From assembly GCA_021161055.1 (NCBI GenBank), contig JAGHBI010000043.1:1-15894 (forward strand): 15,894 bases of DNA, written 5' to 3'. This DNA comes from Candidatus Iainarchaeum sp. (GTDB lineage: Archaea; Iainarchaeota; Iainarchaeia; Iainarchaeales; DTGL01). The notes below the pieces were generated by a model. The model ran no database searches. It was given only the letters and a program-made list of their open reading frames with translations, and was not told the origin of the DNA. Of the stretch, positions 5,611 through 12,857 are shown one piece after another. Position 1 is the stretch's first letter. Every line of letters begins with the position of its first letter. Position numbers and translations under genes: made by a program.

Positions 5611-7929
5611 TCAGTCTATTTTTCTGTGAATTGAAATCCTTTCATTTGTGAATATCTTTGCAAGCTTTTCAAATTCAAGCTCTTTTGCAAGTGGCTTGTT
5701 TTCCACCACATCTTCGTTTATGAGAAACTTTTCGCTGAATACCAGTGCAATATTGTATTTTTCCAGTATGTTGTAATCCTTTTCCTTCAGGAATCTATAG
5801 GCATCGCTGAACTTTGCTTCATCAGCATATTCTACCATAAGGTCAGCCAGCGTTCTTCTGCCAGAATCATACGCTATTAGATGTGCAAAGTACGGATCTG
5901 CTAACACGTTTTCGTTTGAGCTGCTATACTGCTTCAAAAATCGCGTGGCAGCATCAACTTCTGGACCAACGGTAAAGCTCTGTGAAAGTATTATTGCAAT
6001 GTAGATGCCAAGGAGTAGCGTAAACGCAAGCATCATTGTGAACAGCTCGCTGAACTTCTTCGGATAGGACTCTATAAAGTAACATATAAACAATGCAATA
6101 AAGAATGCACTCACAAGCACAAACCTGGTGGAAACAAACGCTTCTATGGAAAGAGCAAGCATGCTTGCAATAAATAGGAGTTTCTTTTCTTTCGTAAGCC
6201 TAGCGTATCCTTTGAAAATAAAGAAAATCTCAAGAGCAACAAAGAATCCAAAGAGAAAGAATAAAATGCCCGGGTCTGCTAGCACAAATAGTGGGCCGAG
6301 GCTTATGAGATATCCCCACCTGTGCGGCACTATCTGGTAAGGCAGGCCTGCATGCCAGAAAAGCGCGATATATGTAATGGAGAAAAGCAAACAAGCAATC
6401 GCAAGCGGTTTTGCTGTTCCGATGATTGCTTTTCTTATACTTATCCCCTGTTTTGCAACCATAAGTGTGAATGGCGCTATAGCCAAAAAGAATACAGCGT
6501 TTGGGATCTGCACGAGCAATGCGGCAAAAAGCGTAATCAACGCCAATGCAAACCTTTTTTTAAGCAAAAGGAGAAGTGCTACCATGAGAAAACTAAGCGC
6601 TATGCAATGTCTAGGCGTTAGCGTAAGGGTTGAAAAAATAAAAGTGCTCATTGCGAGAAACACAGGGAACAGCATTGCTGAATTTTTCAATTTTAATCCC
6701 TTAGCGAGCGCTATTGTTGCAAAGAGGAAGAATATCGAGGCAAAGCAGAGGGTAAGTGCAAAAAGCTGCAAGCGCTCAAGCCCTGTAAGCAAACCAAAGG
6801 AGCCTTCTATGTAGAAATACCCCGGGATAAATGTGAAACTTCTTCCAAGGTAGCTGAGTTCATCTATTGCAGGCAGACCCGCATTTTCAAGCAGCTGAGC
6901 GGTGCCTCTTTCATAAAATATATTGAAATATGTTTTATGACTCGGGATGAACATACCGTAGAATATTGCTAAGTATATGAAGAAAACTGCCACAAGAATT
7001 GCTTCAATGCTTAGCTCCTTTTGCAGTGTATTGAACGAAAGCTTTTGTTCGGCAAGCGCAAACCTCTTCCTGAAGAAGAAGGCAATCAATATTAGCGCGC
7101 TTCCGTAGCATACTAAGAGCTCAAACAATGCAAATCTTTTCAAGAAACCAAGTATTAATCCAATAAAAACAAAGAGGGCTAACGTACTTGCAATGCTAAG
7201 CGCAAACCTTGCAAAGAGCTCTTCCCTTGGAAACACGAAGAATACAAAAACTACAACGCCGAGAAGCAGAACCAATATGCCAAGAACCCAGTTGCTTTTG
7301 TGTGCCTCGCCCGGCACTTCAACAGTGCTTTCAGAACCAAGCGCTTTTATCGTCACCTTGTTTATGCATTTTTCAAGCGTAAGCTTTTCTCTGAACTCCT
7401 GTTCCTTAGCGTTTGCGTATACCGCATGGTCAAGCTTATCGTTAACCCATATCTCAATAGGCACATATACACTTTGTGGAAAATTCTTCACTCTGAAGTG
7501 AAGCACATTGTTTTGTGCCCCGATTATTTCGATTTCAGGCGTTGAAGTTTCAGCATGCTTTACCTTTTCAAACCCATAGAAAAGCTTTCTGTTACCAAGA
7601 AATACCTCTGCAAAATGCTTGCCATAATTCACATCGCTTAAATCGAAGCAAAACTTTTCTTTCTGTTTTTCGCTTATCAATATGTTTTTTCTGAGAACCT
7701 CCTTGGAATCGAGATATATTCTGAGCTCCTGCTCTGCCTGTTCTAAATTTTCCGGTATTATGAGCAGTTCAAAGCATTCCTTTTCGCTTGCTGCCTTCTG
7801 AAACGAATATAACGCTAGCGAAATGCTTCCTCTCTTATAGGCGAAGGCATGCCAGTAGTTGCTGAAAAAGACGCTTGCAAGCAAAACAGCCAGCACTGCT
7901 AGGAGTAAAAGCCTCTCTTTCGTCAACAT
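5611..7929 (-). CDS. Polytopic membrane protein, GT-C glycosyltransferase-like
   Basis: I start at the ATG complementary to 7927-7929 (772 residues), which is about 28 bases from the TATA box at 7951-7963 and so fits a leaderless transcript. Layout: membrane helix at about 7-25; a soluble beta-rich domain at about 30-212, probably outside the cell; then about eleven to thirteen hydrophobic helices (from 214 to about 650); and a C-terminal soluble domain (about 655-772). The loop after the helix at 308-328 (SHKTYFNIFYERGTAQLLEN and GLPAIDELSYLGRSF) recalls the first extracytoplasmic loop of GT-C enzymes. The tail VLADPYFAHLIAYDSGRRTL recalls their C-terminal domains. The usual acidic catalytic pair in that loop is not evident, so enzyme activity is uncertain. 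A role in envelope glycan or lipid-linked sugar transfer is inference. Confidence 0.8.
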   Translation of the reverse strand: MLTKERLLLLAVLAVLLASVFFSNYWHAFAYKRGSISLALYSFQKAASEKECFELLIIPENLEQAEQELRIYLDSKEVLRKNILISEKQKEKFCFDLSDVNYGKHFAEVFLGNRKLFYGFEKVKHAETSTPEIEIIGAQNNVLHFRVKNFPQSVYVPIEIWVNDKLDHAVYANAKEQEFREKLTLEKCINKVTIKALGSESTVEVPGEAHKSNWVLGILVLLLGVVVFVFFVFPREELFARFALSIASTLALFVFIGLILGFLKRFALFELLVCYGSALILIAFFFRKRFALAEQKLSFNTLQKELSIEAILVAVFFIYLAIFYGMFIPSHKTYFNIFYERGTAQLLENAGLPAIDELSYLGRSFTFIPGYFYIEGSFGLLTGLERLQLFALTLCFASIFFLFATIALAKGLKLKNSAMLFPVFLAMSTFIFSTLTLTPRHCIALSFLMVALLLLLKKRFALALITLFAALLVQIPNAVFFLAIAPFTLMVAKQGISIRKAIIGTAKPLAIACLLFSITYIALFWHAGLPYQIVPHRWGYLISLGPLFVLADPGILFFLFGFFVALEIFFIFKGYARLTKEKKLLFIASMLALSIEAFVSTRFVLVSAFFIALFICYFIESYPKKFSELFTMMLAFTLLLGIYIAIILSQSFTVGPEVDAATRFLKQYSSSNENVLADPYFAHLIAYDSGRRTLADLMVEYADEAKFSDAYRFLKEKDYNILEKYNIALVFSEKFLINEDVVENKPLAKELEFEKLAKIFTNERISIHRKID

Positions 7930-7939
7930 CCAAATATTT

Positions 7940-7975
7940 ATTTGACAGAGATTATTTAAAAAACTCTGTTCAAAT
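7940..7975. promoter_or_regulatory. Divergent promoter inside a 36-bp inverted repeat
   Basis: The TATA-like ATTATTTAAAAAA (7951-7963) is flanked by arms ATTTGACAGAG (7940-7950) and CTCTGTTCAAAT (7964-7975). The arms are complementary apart from one extra base. The TATA centre is about 28 bases from the leftward start codon (7929) and about 25 bases from the rightward one (7982), so one symmetrical element can serve two leaderless genes. The arms cover the positions of the upstream promoter element (BRE) for both directions and look like a shared operator. Confidence 0.7.
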
Positions 7976-7981
7976 TCTATT

Positions 7982-9499
7982 ATGGCCTTTTTTGAGAAAA
8001 CCGAGAACAAACTTTTGGTTTTTGCTGCAGTATTGGTCTGCACGTTCATATGCGCTTTTTATTTTGAGCCATTGCTAAGCTTGCTGCATGCATTGAACAG
8101 GGCAATTTACAGCGGCTATTCGACAGGCAAGCTTATAGCATCGTTCGCTTGGTTCACTCTGTTTGCCTTACTATCTGCTATCGCTTTGAAGCTAAGATTG
8201 AGCGCTAAGCTATACAAAGTGGAAAAAATACTGCTTGCGCTTTTTATTGCTCTCGTTGCATTAGGCTTCTTTTTAGGTGCTTTTCAGTTCCAGAGCTTTG
8301 CCTCAAACTATAAGCCTAGATGGCTCTTCGCAACGATAGTTTATGAGCCTTCTTACAAGAACTGGGAGGCAAGCAAGTTTTATCACAACCATTTTCCAAA
8401 GGCAACGCTCTATTTTGCTGAACAGCTTTTTGGCATCGACTTTGGTCAGAAGTTTGATAACGGCAGGCCATGGTTTGAATTTCTGCCCTTGGCTAAGGAG
8501 TACGCAACTGCATACTTTATAATCGCTGTGCTTGCAATACTGCTCTTTCTTGCATACATTTTTTCCATTGCAAATAAGCTCAGCTTCTTCGATTTTATTC
8601 TAGCGAGCGCATCTTCGCTTGGGCTCATTGTTTATATGCTCGATGGTGGCATCGCTGCAGTGCCAATGAGCTCCGTGCTTTTCTTGTTTTCTCTCTTTTT
8701 AGTGCGCAGATATTTAACATTTTGTAAGGAACATCTGTGCAAAGCAGCTATTGCGCTTACATTTGCGTTGTCCGCTAACTTGCTGAGCATTGCAATTTTC
8801 AACTATTATATCCCTGCAAACGCTTTCCAGATAATGGTTGTATTATTCATGTTTGCTGCATATGTGCTCTTTTTTGAGGCCAAGAAGTTTTTCGCAAAGC
8901 AAAGCATCGCAATGCGCAATGCGCTTGTGCTTTTTATACTGCTCTGCGTACTGCTGTATTCTCTGTGGGTTATTCGAGGTACATTGGAAGTATATCTCTT
9001 CGGCAAATTCCTTGTGGATTACAGCGAGCTTGGCTATGCAAACGCAATGCCTGGCGCAGGCCTTTTTATCTATGGCCTGCCAGCAGAGCTCAGTAAGGAA
9101 ACGCTTGCAAAGGAATTGCAAAAATATGGCGAAATCCTTGAGCTTGAAAAGACCGGCTGGACCGCTTTTGCAAGGATAAAACCTGCTGTTAGGGTTACAG
9201 ATAAACAGATAACTGCAGAGCTGCGAAAGAAGTTCAAGCCAAATACGTATCTTTACGTTCAGGAACTTGCACCAATACCAACCTACGAAGCAGTATACGT
9301 CTACTGGCCAGAGCCCACAGACTCTAGAAAGTACTTGCGGGATAGATTCAACGATATAGAGGTAATTAAAAGAATCGATAAAGGTAAAGAAACAGTACTT
9401 ATAATGAGAGCGTACACAGGCCCTGTATGGCAGCTTCTCTCAGTGCTTACTGAAATAAAAGAAAACGGCTATAAGGGAAAACCTCTGGTGGCAAAATAG
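7982..9499 (+). CDS. Polytopic membrane protein with C-terminal alpha/beta domain
   Basis: A 505-residue protein that I cannot assign to a family. Hydrophobic helices are seen at about 11-28, 51-70, 82-103, 175-196, 203-220, 229-241, 252-276, 282-298 and 312-331. An extracytoplasmic or cytoplasmic loop of about 70 residues (105-172) is rich in aromatics (YKPRWLFATIVYEPSYKNW, PWFEFLPL). Residues 335-505 form a soluble domain with beta-alpha-beta character. Within it, LFIYGLPAELSKETL (361-375), YGEILELE and AFARIK (395-400) are spaced like the strands of an RRM or ferredoxin-like fold. The gene is transcribed divergently from the GT-C-like membrane protein through a shared promoter, so a common envelope function is likely but not shown. 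Its 3' end overlaps the macro-domain gene by 31 bases on the opposite strand. Confidence 0.82.
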   Translation: MAFFEKTENKLLVFAAVLVCTFICAFYFEPLLSLLHALNRAIYSGYSTGKLIASFAWFTLFALLSAIALKLRLSAKLYKVEKILLALFIALVALGFFLGAFQFQSFASNYKPRWLFATIVYEPSYKNWEASKFYHNHFPKATLYFAEQLFGIDFGQKFDNGRPWFEFLPLAKEYATAYFIIAVLAILLFLAYIFSIANKLSFFDFILASASSLGLIVYMLDGGIAAVPMSSVLFLFSLFLVRRYLTFCKEHLCKAAIALTFALSANLLSIAIFNYYIPANAFQIMVVLFMFAAYVLFFEAKKFFAKQSIAMRNALVLFILLCVLLYSLWVIRGTLEVYLFGKFLVDYSELGYANAMPGAGLFIYGLPAELSKETLAKELQKYGEILELEKTGWTAFARIKPAVRVTDKQITAELRKKFKPNTYLYVQELAPIPTYEAVYVYWPEPTDSRKYLRDRFNDIEVIKRIDKGKETVLIMRAYTGPVWQLLSVLTEIKENGYKGKPLVAK

Positions 9500-10044
9500 C
9501 GTAACTGCTTCCTTATCGCTTTAAGCTCTCTTTCGAATATTCTGTATGCAGGCTCATCGAAGAGAACCAGAAGCACAAGCCTTATACTTGTGTCCGGTTT
9601 GATTTTTTCAATATAATCAGTAATCGCCCTCAACATAACCTTTGCACATCTTTCCTTTGGGAAGCGGTACGTGCCTGTACTTATTGCAGGAAACGCGATG
9701 CTTTTCAGGTTTTTCTCTTCAGCAAGCTCTAAGCTGCTTATCACTGCACTTCTCAGCTTTCTATCTTCATCGCCTTCTCCCATCACAGGGCCTACAGCAT
9801 GCACAATGTATTTTGCATGCAATCTGCCTGCTGTGGTGAGCGCTGCCTTGCCGGTTTCCACAAACCCTATGCGGTTGCTTTCTTCTTGTATTATTCTGCC
9901 ACCTTTTTTCACTATCGCTAAGGCAACCCCGCCGCCATGCTGCAGGGTATTGTTTGCAGCGTTCACTATAGCATCAGCCTCAATATCGGTAATATCCCCC
10001 TGAACAAGCCTTATAGTTGTGTTCCTTACCTTTATTTCCTGCAT
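9469..10044 (-). CDS. Macro-domain ADP-ribose-binding protein
   Basis: A macro-domain protein (191 residues from the ATG complementary to 10042-10044) of the YmdB/Af1521 kind, which bind ADP-ribose and often remove it from proteins, nucleic acids or O-acetyl-ADP-ribose. Motifs: QGDITDIEADAIVNAANNTL (15-34) with the adenine-contacting D17 and the NAAN loop, HGGGVALAI (36-44), the conserved G-P turn at 85-86, and the diphosphate loop AISTGTYRFP (120-129), equivalent to the family's ISTG-x-F/Y-G/R-x-P. The last 25 residues (KAIRKQLRYF) extend slightly beyond the usual end. An earlier in-frame TTG (10054-10056) is a less likely start. It lies 144 bases downstream of tRNA-Val and the second tRNA-trailing repeat, and its end overlaps the convergent membrane-protein gene. 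Which ADP-ribosyl substrate it uses cannot be told. Confidence 0.93.
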   Translation of the reverse strand: MQEIKVRNTTIRLVQGDITDIEADAIVNAANNTLQHGGGVALAIVKKGGRIIQEESNRIGFVETGKAALTTAGRLHAKYIVHAVGPVMGEGDEDRKLRSAVISSLELAEEKNLKSIAFPAISTGTYRFPKERCAKVMLRAITDYIEKIKPDTSIRLVLLVLFDEPAYRIFERELKAIRKQLRYFATRGFPL

Positions 10045-10111
10045 TTTAATCCACAACTTTCTTTGAAAGATCAGAGAAACTACGCTTGCGATACCTTTCC
10101 CTTTGTTTCTT

Positions 10112-10184
10112 TTATCCCTGAAATATGTTTCTTTCTTTGGGGAAACTTATCACTTTCTTTCTTTTCTAAAGAAAGAAAAGGGGC
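10112..10184 (-). repeat. tRNA-trailing repeat, copy 2 (after tRNA-Val)
   Basis: On the minus strand, starting 4 bases past the tRNA-Val 3' end, this reads CCCCTTTTCTTTCTTT, loop AGA, AAAGAAAGAAAG, then TGATAAGTTTCCCC, then AAAGAAAGAAAC, and ends CAGGGATAA. It matches the element after tRNA-Ala at 278-347 almost base for base over the first 55 or so positions, with one extra T in the first arm and TGA in place of TGG. Both copies lie between a tRNA and a co-directional protein gene whose ATG is 144-148 bases from the tRNA end. Confidence 0.85.
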
Positions 10185-10187
10185 GAG

Positions 10188-10260
10188 TGGGCCCGGGCGG
10201 AATCGAACCGCCGACCTCCTCGATGTGAGCGAGGCGTCATAACCACTAGACTACGGGCCC
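10188..10260 (-). tRNA. tRNA-Val, anticodon CAC
   Basis: A complete 73-base cloverleaf on the minus strand. Acceptor stem GGGCCCG/CGGGCCC, D stem GTC(T)/(T)GAC, anticodon stem CCTCG/CGAGG around CTCACAT (anticodon CAC, reading GTG valine codons), variable loop AGGTC, T arm GGCGG-TTCGATT-CCGCC, discriminator A. The bases that follow are CTC, so CCA is not encoded. No intron. A possible TATA-like tract lies at complement 10291-10300. Confidence 0.97.
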
Positions 10261-10364
10261 TTTTTATGCTATAAAAATTTCCCTGAAAAAGAATTAAAAA
10301 CATCAATCTTTAAAAACACTGAAGCCCTTATTTTATTGCAGTTATAATTCTGTGAGGTGCTGAG

Positions 10365-11402
10365 ATGAAGAAATTATTGCTTTTGTGCCTTCTGTTTTTT
10401 GGTTTGAATGCCTATGCGCTCGAGCTCATTGCCCCTGAAAATGTGCCTGAAGGCTCAAGCTTTGCTGTGCTTGCAGAAATAAGCGAAACAAACTTTGATG
10501 AAATAAAGGTCTTTGTCGATAGTACCGCTGTGTTTACTCAAGGTTTGAGTGCATCCCCCGACTTCAAATATATAGTTTCTTATATCCCTTATGACCCAAG
10601 TTCTCACAAAACGCTCGTTCTGGTATTTCGCCCTTTTGAGGCAGATGAATATAGCATTAAGATTAAACTTCTTCGGGACTCTGAAACAGTTGCTGAAAAA
10701 GAGGTTTCAGTGAGGGTCTTCGCTCCTGTGCAGAGCTCTTCCATGGAATCCCTAAGCCACGATGTTGAAATTGTTAGAGAAGAGCTCAGAGCTGTGAAGG
10801 AAAAAAACAATACGCTCGGTGAAGAGCTCAAGAATCTGAATGAGGCGGTTTCTGAGTTGAAAAATAGAATTTCTTCGTTTGAAGCAGGCTTTGAGGATGT
10901 AAGGAACAAACTGAGCGAAAACAGCTCTGCATATGAAGCCTTGCAAGCATCATTAAACAATCTTAAGGAAAGTTTGAATACCACAAGTGCAGCACTTTCG
11001 AAAATAAGTAATGAAACAAACGCCAAATACGAGGATATGAATGCTGCTCTTTTTTCATTAGCCTCTAAGCTTGCTCAGATTGAGGAGCGCCAGTCCAGAG
11101 TAACCGCCGGCTTCACAACTCTTGGCCAGAGTGTTGCAATAGCATCTGTTGCAATAATAGTTGTTATTGTTATCGCTTTGGTGCTGAAAAAGAAGCATGG
11201 CATGCATGAATCCCTCTTTGAATCTAGCAGCGGGGAAAACAAAACATATGGCGAAGAAAGCTCTGCAATGCTTGATGACATTTTGAGTTCACAAAGCGAG
11301 GGCTCGCATAAAGGGAAATGGGCTTATAGAGGTGAATCAGCAGAATCAGAGCAAAAGGAAGAGAAGCGCTTCAGCTTGGGCGATCTAATAAAAAGAGGAT
11401 AA
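10365..11402 (+). CDS. Cell-surface protein with coiled coil and one membrane anchor
   Basis: A 345-residue secreted, membrane-anchored protein. Residues 1-18 form a signal peptide (KKLLLLCLLFFGLNAYA; likely cut after A18). Residues 19-120 are beta-rich and look like one immunoglobulin-like domain (LIAPENVPEGSSFAVLAEI to VSVRVFAP). Residues 128-245 form a long coiled coil rich in Glu, Leu, Lys and Asn. A transmembrane helix covers 256-275 (SVAIASVAIIVVIVIALVL followed by KKK). The tail of 70 residues is charged and cytoplasmic. Four N-x-S/T sequons (N148, N186, N205, N216) in the coiled coil could be glycosylated. GAGGTG ahead of the ATG is a good ribosome binding site. It is divergent from tRNA-Val. 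No family recognised; a stalk-like surface or adhesion protein is a reasonable guess. Confidence 0.85.
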   Translation: MKKLLLLCLLFFGLNAYALELIAPENVPEGSSFAVLAEISETNFDEIKVFVDSTAVFTQGLSASPDFKYIVSYIPYDPSSHKTLVLVFRPFEADEYSIKIKLLRDSETVAEKEVSVRVFAPVQSSSMESLSHDVEIVREELRAVKEKNNTLGEELKNLNEAVSELKNRISSFEAGFEDVRNKLSENSSAYEALQASLNNLKESLNTTSAALSKISNETNAKYEDMNAALFSLASKLAQIEERQSRVTAGFTTLGQSVAIASVAIIVVIVIALVLKKKHGMHESLFESSSGENKTYGEESSAMLDDILSSQSEGSHKGKWAYRGESAESEQKEEKRFSLGDLIKRG

Positions 11403-11516
11403 GCTAGTCGCTAGGGTCATGCTCAGAACACAGGGAAAGAAGCACAGTAAGCGGAGTCATCCTATGGAAAGGACCTTTTCTAGTGTGGGGGGAGATAAGG
11501 TGAATCGTCTTAAAAG

Positions 11517-11654
11517 CTATGGCGTGCTTGATTGGCGCAATTGCTTGTTCCTTGCCTGATAGCCCTCTATAAACGCTTCTATACATTCGCAGCAGATGCC
11601 CTTTCTCGAGCACTTAGGGCATATGCATGGGCAGCTCTGAACATTTTTCTCTTT
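11517..11654 (-). other. Cysteine-rich open frame without a start codon
   Basis: This lies in the 277-base stretch between the surface protein and tRNA-Leu, which otherwise shows nothing clear. Between an in-frame TAA (complement of 11655-11657) and a TAG (11517-11519) the minus strand reads 45 codons: first KEKNVQS, then CPCICPKCSRKGICCEC, then IEAFIEGYQARNKQLRQ. Seven cysteines in C-x-C-x-C-x2-C and C-C-x-C spacing resemble a zinc-binding knuckle followed by a helix. There is no ATG, GTG or TTG before the cysteines. It could be a decayed gene, a small gene damaged at its start, or chance. Confidence 0.3.
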
Positions 11655-11679
11655 TTAGCACCGCAGTATTTATCTTTTA

Positions 11680-11764
11680 TGCACGGGGGAGGATTCGAAC
11701 CTCCGAAAGGCACTAAGCCACAGGGTCCTAAGCCCTGCCTGTTTGGCCACTCCAGCACCCGTGC
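11680..11764 (-). tRNA. tRNA-Leu, anticodon TAG
   Basis: An 85-base class II tRNA on the minus strand. Acceptor stem GCACGGG/CCCGTGC, D arm opening CTGG with the GTGG loop, anticodon stem CAGGG/CCCTG around CTTAGGA (anticodon TAG, reading CUA and related leucine codons), a long variable arm (TGGCTTAGTGCC type), T arm GGAGG-TTCGAAT-CCTCC, and discriminator A as required for tRNA-Leu. The sequence after it is TAAAAG, so CCA is not encoded. It does not carry the trailing repeat found after tRNA-Ala and tRNA-Val. Confidence 0.95.
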
Positions 11765-11768
11765 GTTT

Positions 11769-11800
11769 CTCTAATAAATTTTTTGCCTAATCTTATTTAA
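11769..11800. promoter_or_regulatory. Interleaved promoters of tRNA-Leu and pncB
   Basis: Only 38 bases separate the two genes. On the minus strand TTTTTAAATAAG (11788-11799) is centred about 30 bases before tRNA-Leu. On the plus strand TAATAAATT (11770-11778) is about 28 bases before the pncB ATG, consistent with a leaderless mRNA. Each TATA-like tract sits on the far side of the other, so the two transcription complexes would compete. Spacing-based inference. Confidence 0.45.
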
Positions 11801-11802
11801 AA

Positions 11803-12846
11803 ATGGCTCGCATAATAAAACCAAGGCGAAAGGATTTTATTCTCCCAGATGATTATAAGCCATATATCGATAAATACTTTTTGCGCTCGAAAACGATACT
11901 GAAGCGAGATGGCCTGAATCCAAGGGTAAAATACCAGATATTCTTCCAGAAAGGCCCTGGCATTGTGTGTGGCATTGATGAAGCAATAGCAATAATTCGG
12001 AAGTATGCGGAGCATCCCGAGGAGATAGAAATAAAGGCGCTTTACGATGGTGAACCATACAGACCCAAAGAAACGATAATGACGATTGAAGGCCCGGTGC
12101 AGGAACTTATTGATTTAGAAACTCTATACCTCGGAGTTCTGAGCACAGGCACAACAATAGCTTCCAACATGCATGAAATATGCTCTGTTGCTAAGGATAA
12201 AGATGTATTCTACTTCGGCGCGCGTCACTGGCGTTTTGATTCCGACAGGGAGATAAGCTATGCTGCATGGGTTGGCGGTGCTAGAGGCGTGAGCACAGAC
12301 ATAGGCGCTTCCTCCTTTGGTGAGAAAGGAATGGGCACTATACCGCATGCGCTTGTTTTGATTTATGAGGATACTGTAAAAACAGCACAGCGTTTTGCCC
12401 ATTACTTTGCCAAGGAAGCAAAGGTTGTTGCACTGGTTGATACCTATAATAAAGAGATAACAGATTCTCTGAGAGCTGCTCGCGCTTTAGGTGAAAAGCT
12501 TTATGCGGTGCGCATCGACACCGCAGGCGAGAACATCGGTGAAGGCTGCAGGAAAGGCTTCGGTGTTACCGTTGAACTGGCTAGAAAGGTGAGAGCCGCT
12601 CTCGACAGAGAAGGCTTCGAGCATGTTAGGATATTCCTAAGTTCTGGTTTCAATGCAAAGAAGGTGCGTGAGTTTGTAGAAGCAGAACAGAAGTATGGCA
12701 AATTCTTCGATGCCATAGGCACTGGCTCGATTTTTGAAAATATACGCTTTGCAACAGCTGACATAGTTGAAAAAGACGGTAGGCCATGCCATAAGGTTGG
12801 CAGACCTCCAAGACCAAACCCCAGACTAAAGGAAGTAGATTTATAG
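11803..12846 (+). CDS. pncB: Nicotinate phosphoribosyltransferase
   Basis: Joins nicotinate with 5-phosphoribosyl diphosphate to give nicotinate mononucleotide, the salvage entry to NAD. The protein has 347 residues, shorter than the roughly 390 of well-known archaeal relatives such as the T. acidophilum enzyme. The N-terminal part (1-110) has the usual split domain with EGPVQELIDLETLYLGVLS (96-114). The barrel carries the family's FGARHWRFDSD (138-148) with R141/H142, GGARGVSTDIGAS (158-170), GTIPHALVLIY (178-188), the phosphate-site SSGF near 284-287 and IGTGS near 307-311. No ribosome binding site is seen and the start suits leaderless translation. Its neighbours, tRNA-Leu and a PadR regulator, give no hint of an operon. 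Quinolinate phosphoribosyltransferase is related, but GTIPHAL favours PncB. Confidence 0.92.
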   Translation: MARIIKPRRKDFILPDDYKPYIDKYFLRSKTILKRDGLNPRVKYQIFFQKGPGIVCGIDEAIAIIRKYAEHPEEIEIKALYDGEPYRPKETIMTIEGPVQELIDLETLYLGVLSTGTTIASNMHEICSVAKDKDVFYFGARHWRFDSDREISYAAWVGGARGVSTDIGASSFGEKGMGTIPHALVLIYEDTVKTAQRFAHYFAKEAKVVALVDTYNKEITDSLRAARALGEKLYAVRIDTAGENIGEGCRKGFGVTVELARKVRAALDREGFEHVRIFLSSGFNAKKVREFVEAEQKYGKFFDAIGTGSIFENIRFATADIVEKDGRPCHKVGRPPRPNPRLKEVDL

Positions 12847-12857
12847 GGGTGTAAACG

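Noticed and set aside
6377..6814. Open frame antisense to the GT-C-like membrane protein
   Set aside because: No start signal, no recognisable pattern, and it lies entirely within the hydrophobic coding stretch of the real gene.
7930..8049. A 40-residue N-terminal extension of the GT-C-like protein
   Set aside because: It would run through the TATA box and into the start of the divergent gene; the ATG at 7929 fits the promoter distance.
11400..11470. A possible C/D-box guide RNA on the minus strand (AGGATGA about 30 bases before CTGA)
   Set aside because: The C box has a mismatch, no D' or C' box can be found at the right spacing, and no terminal stem is present.
11404..11613. A 69-codon open frame on the minus strand between the surface protein and tRNA-Leu
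   Set aside because: Its residue mix is not protein-like, it has no ribosome binding site, and it overlaps the cysteine-rich frame, which reads better. No family is suggested.
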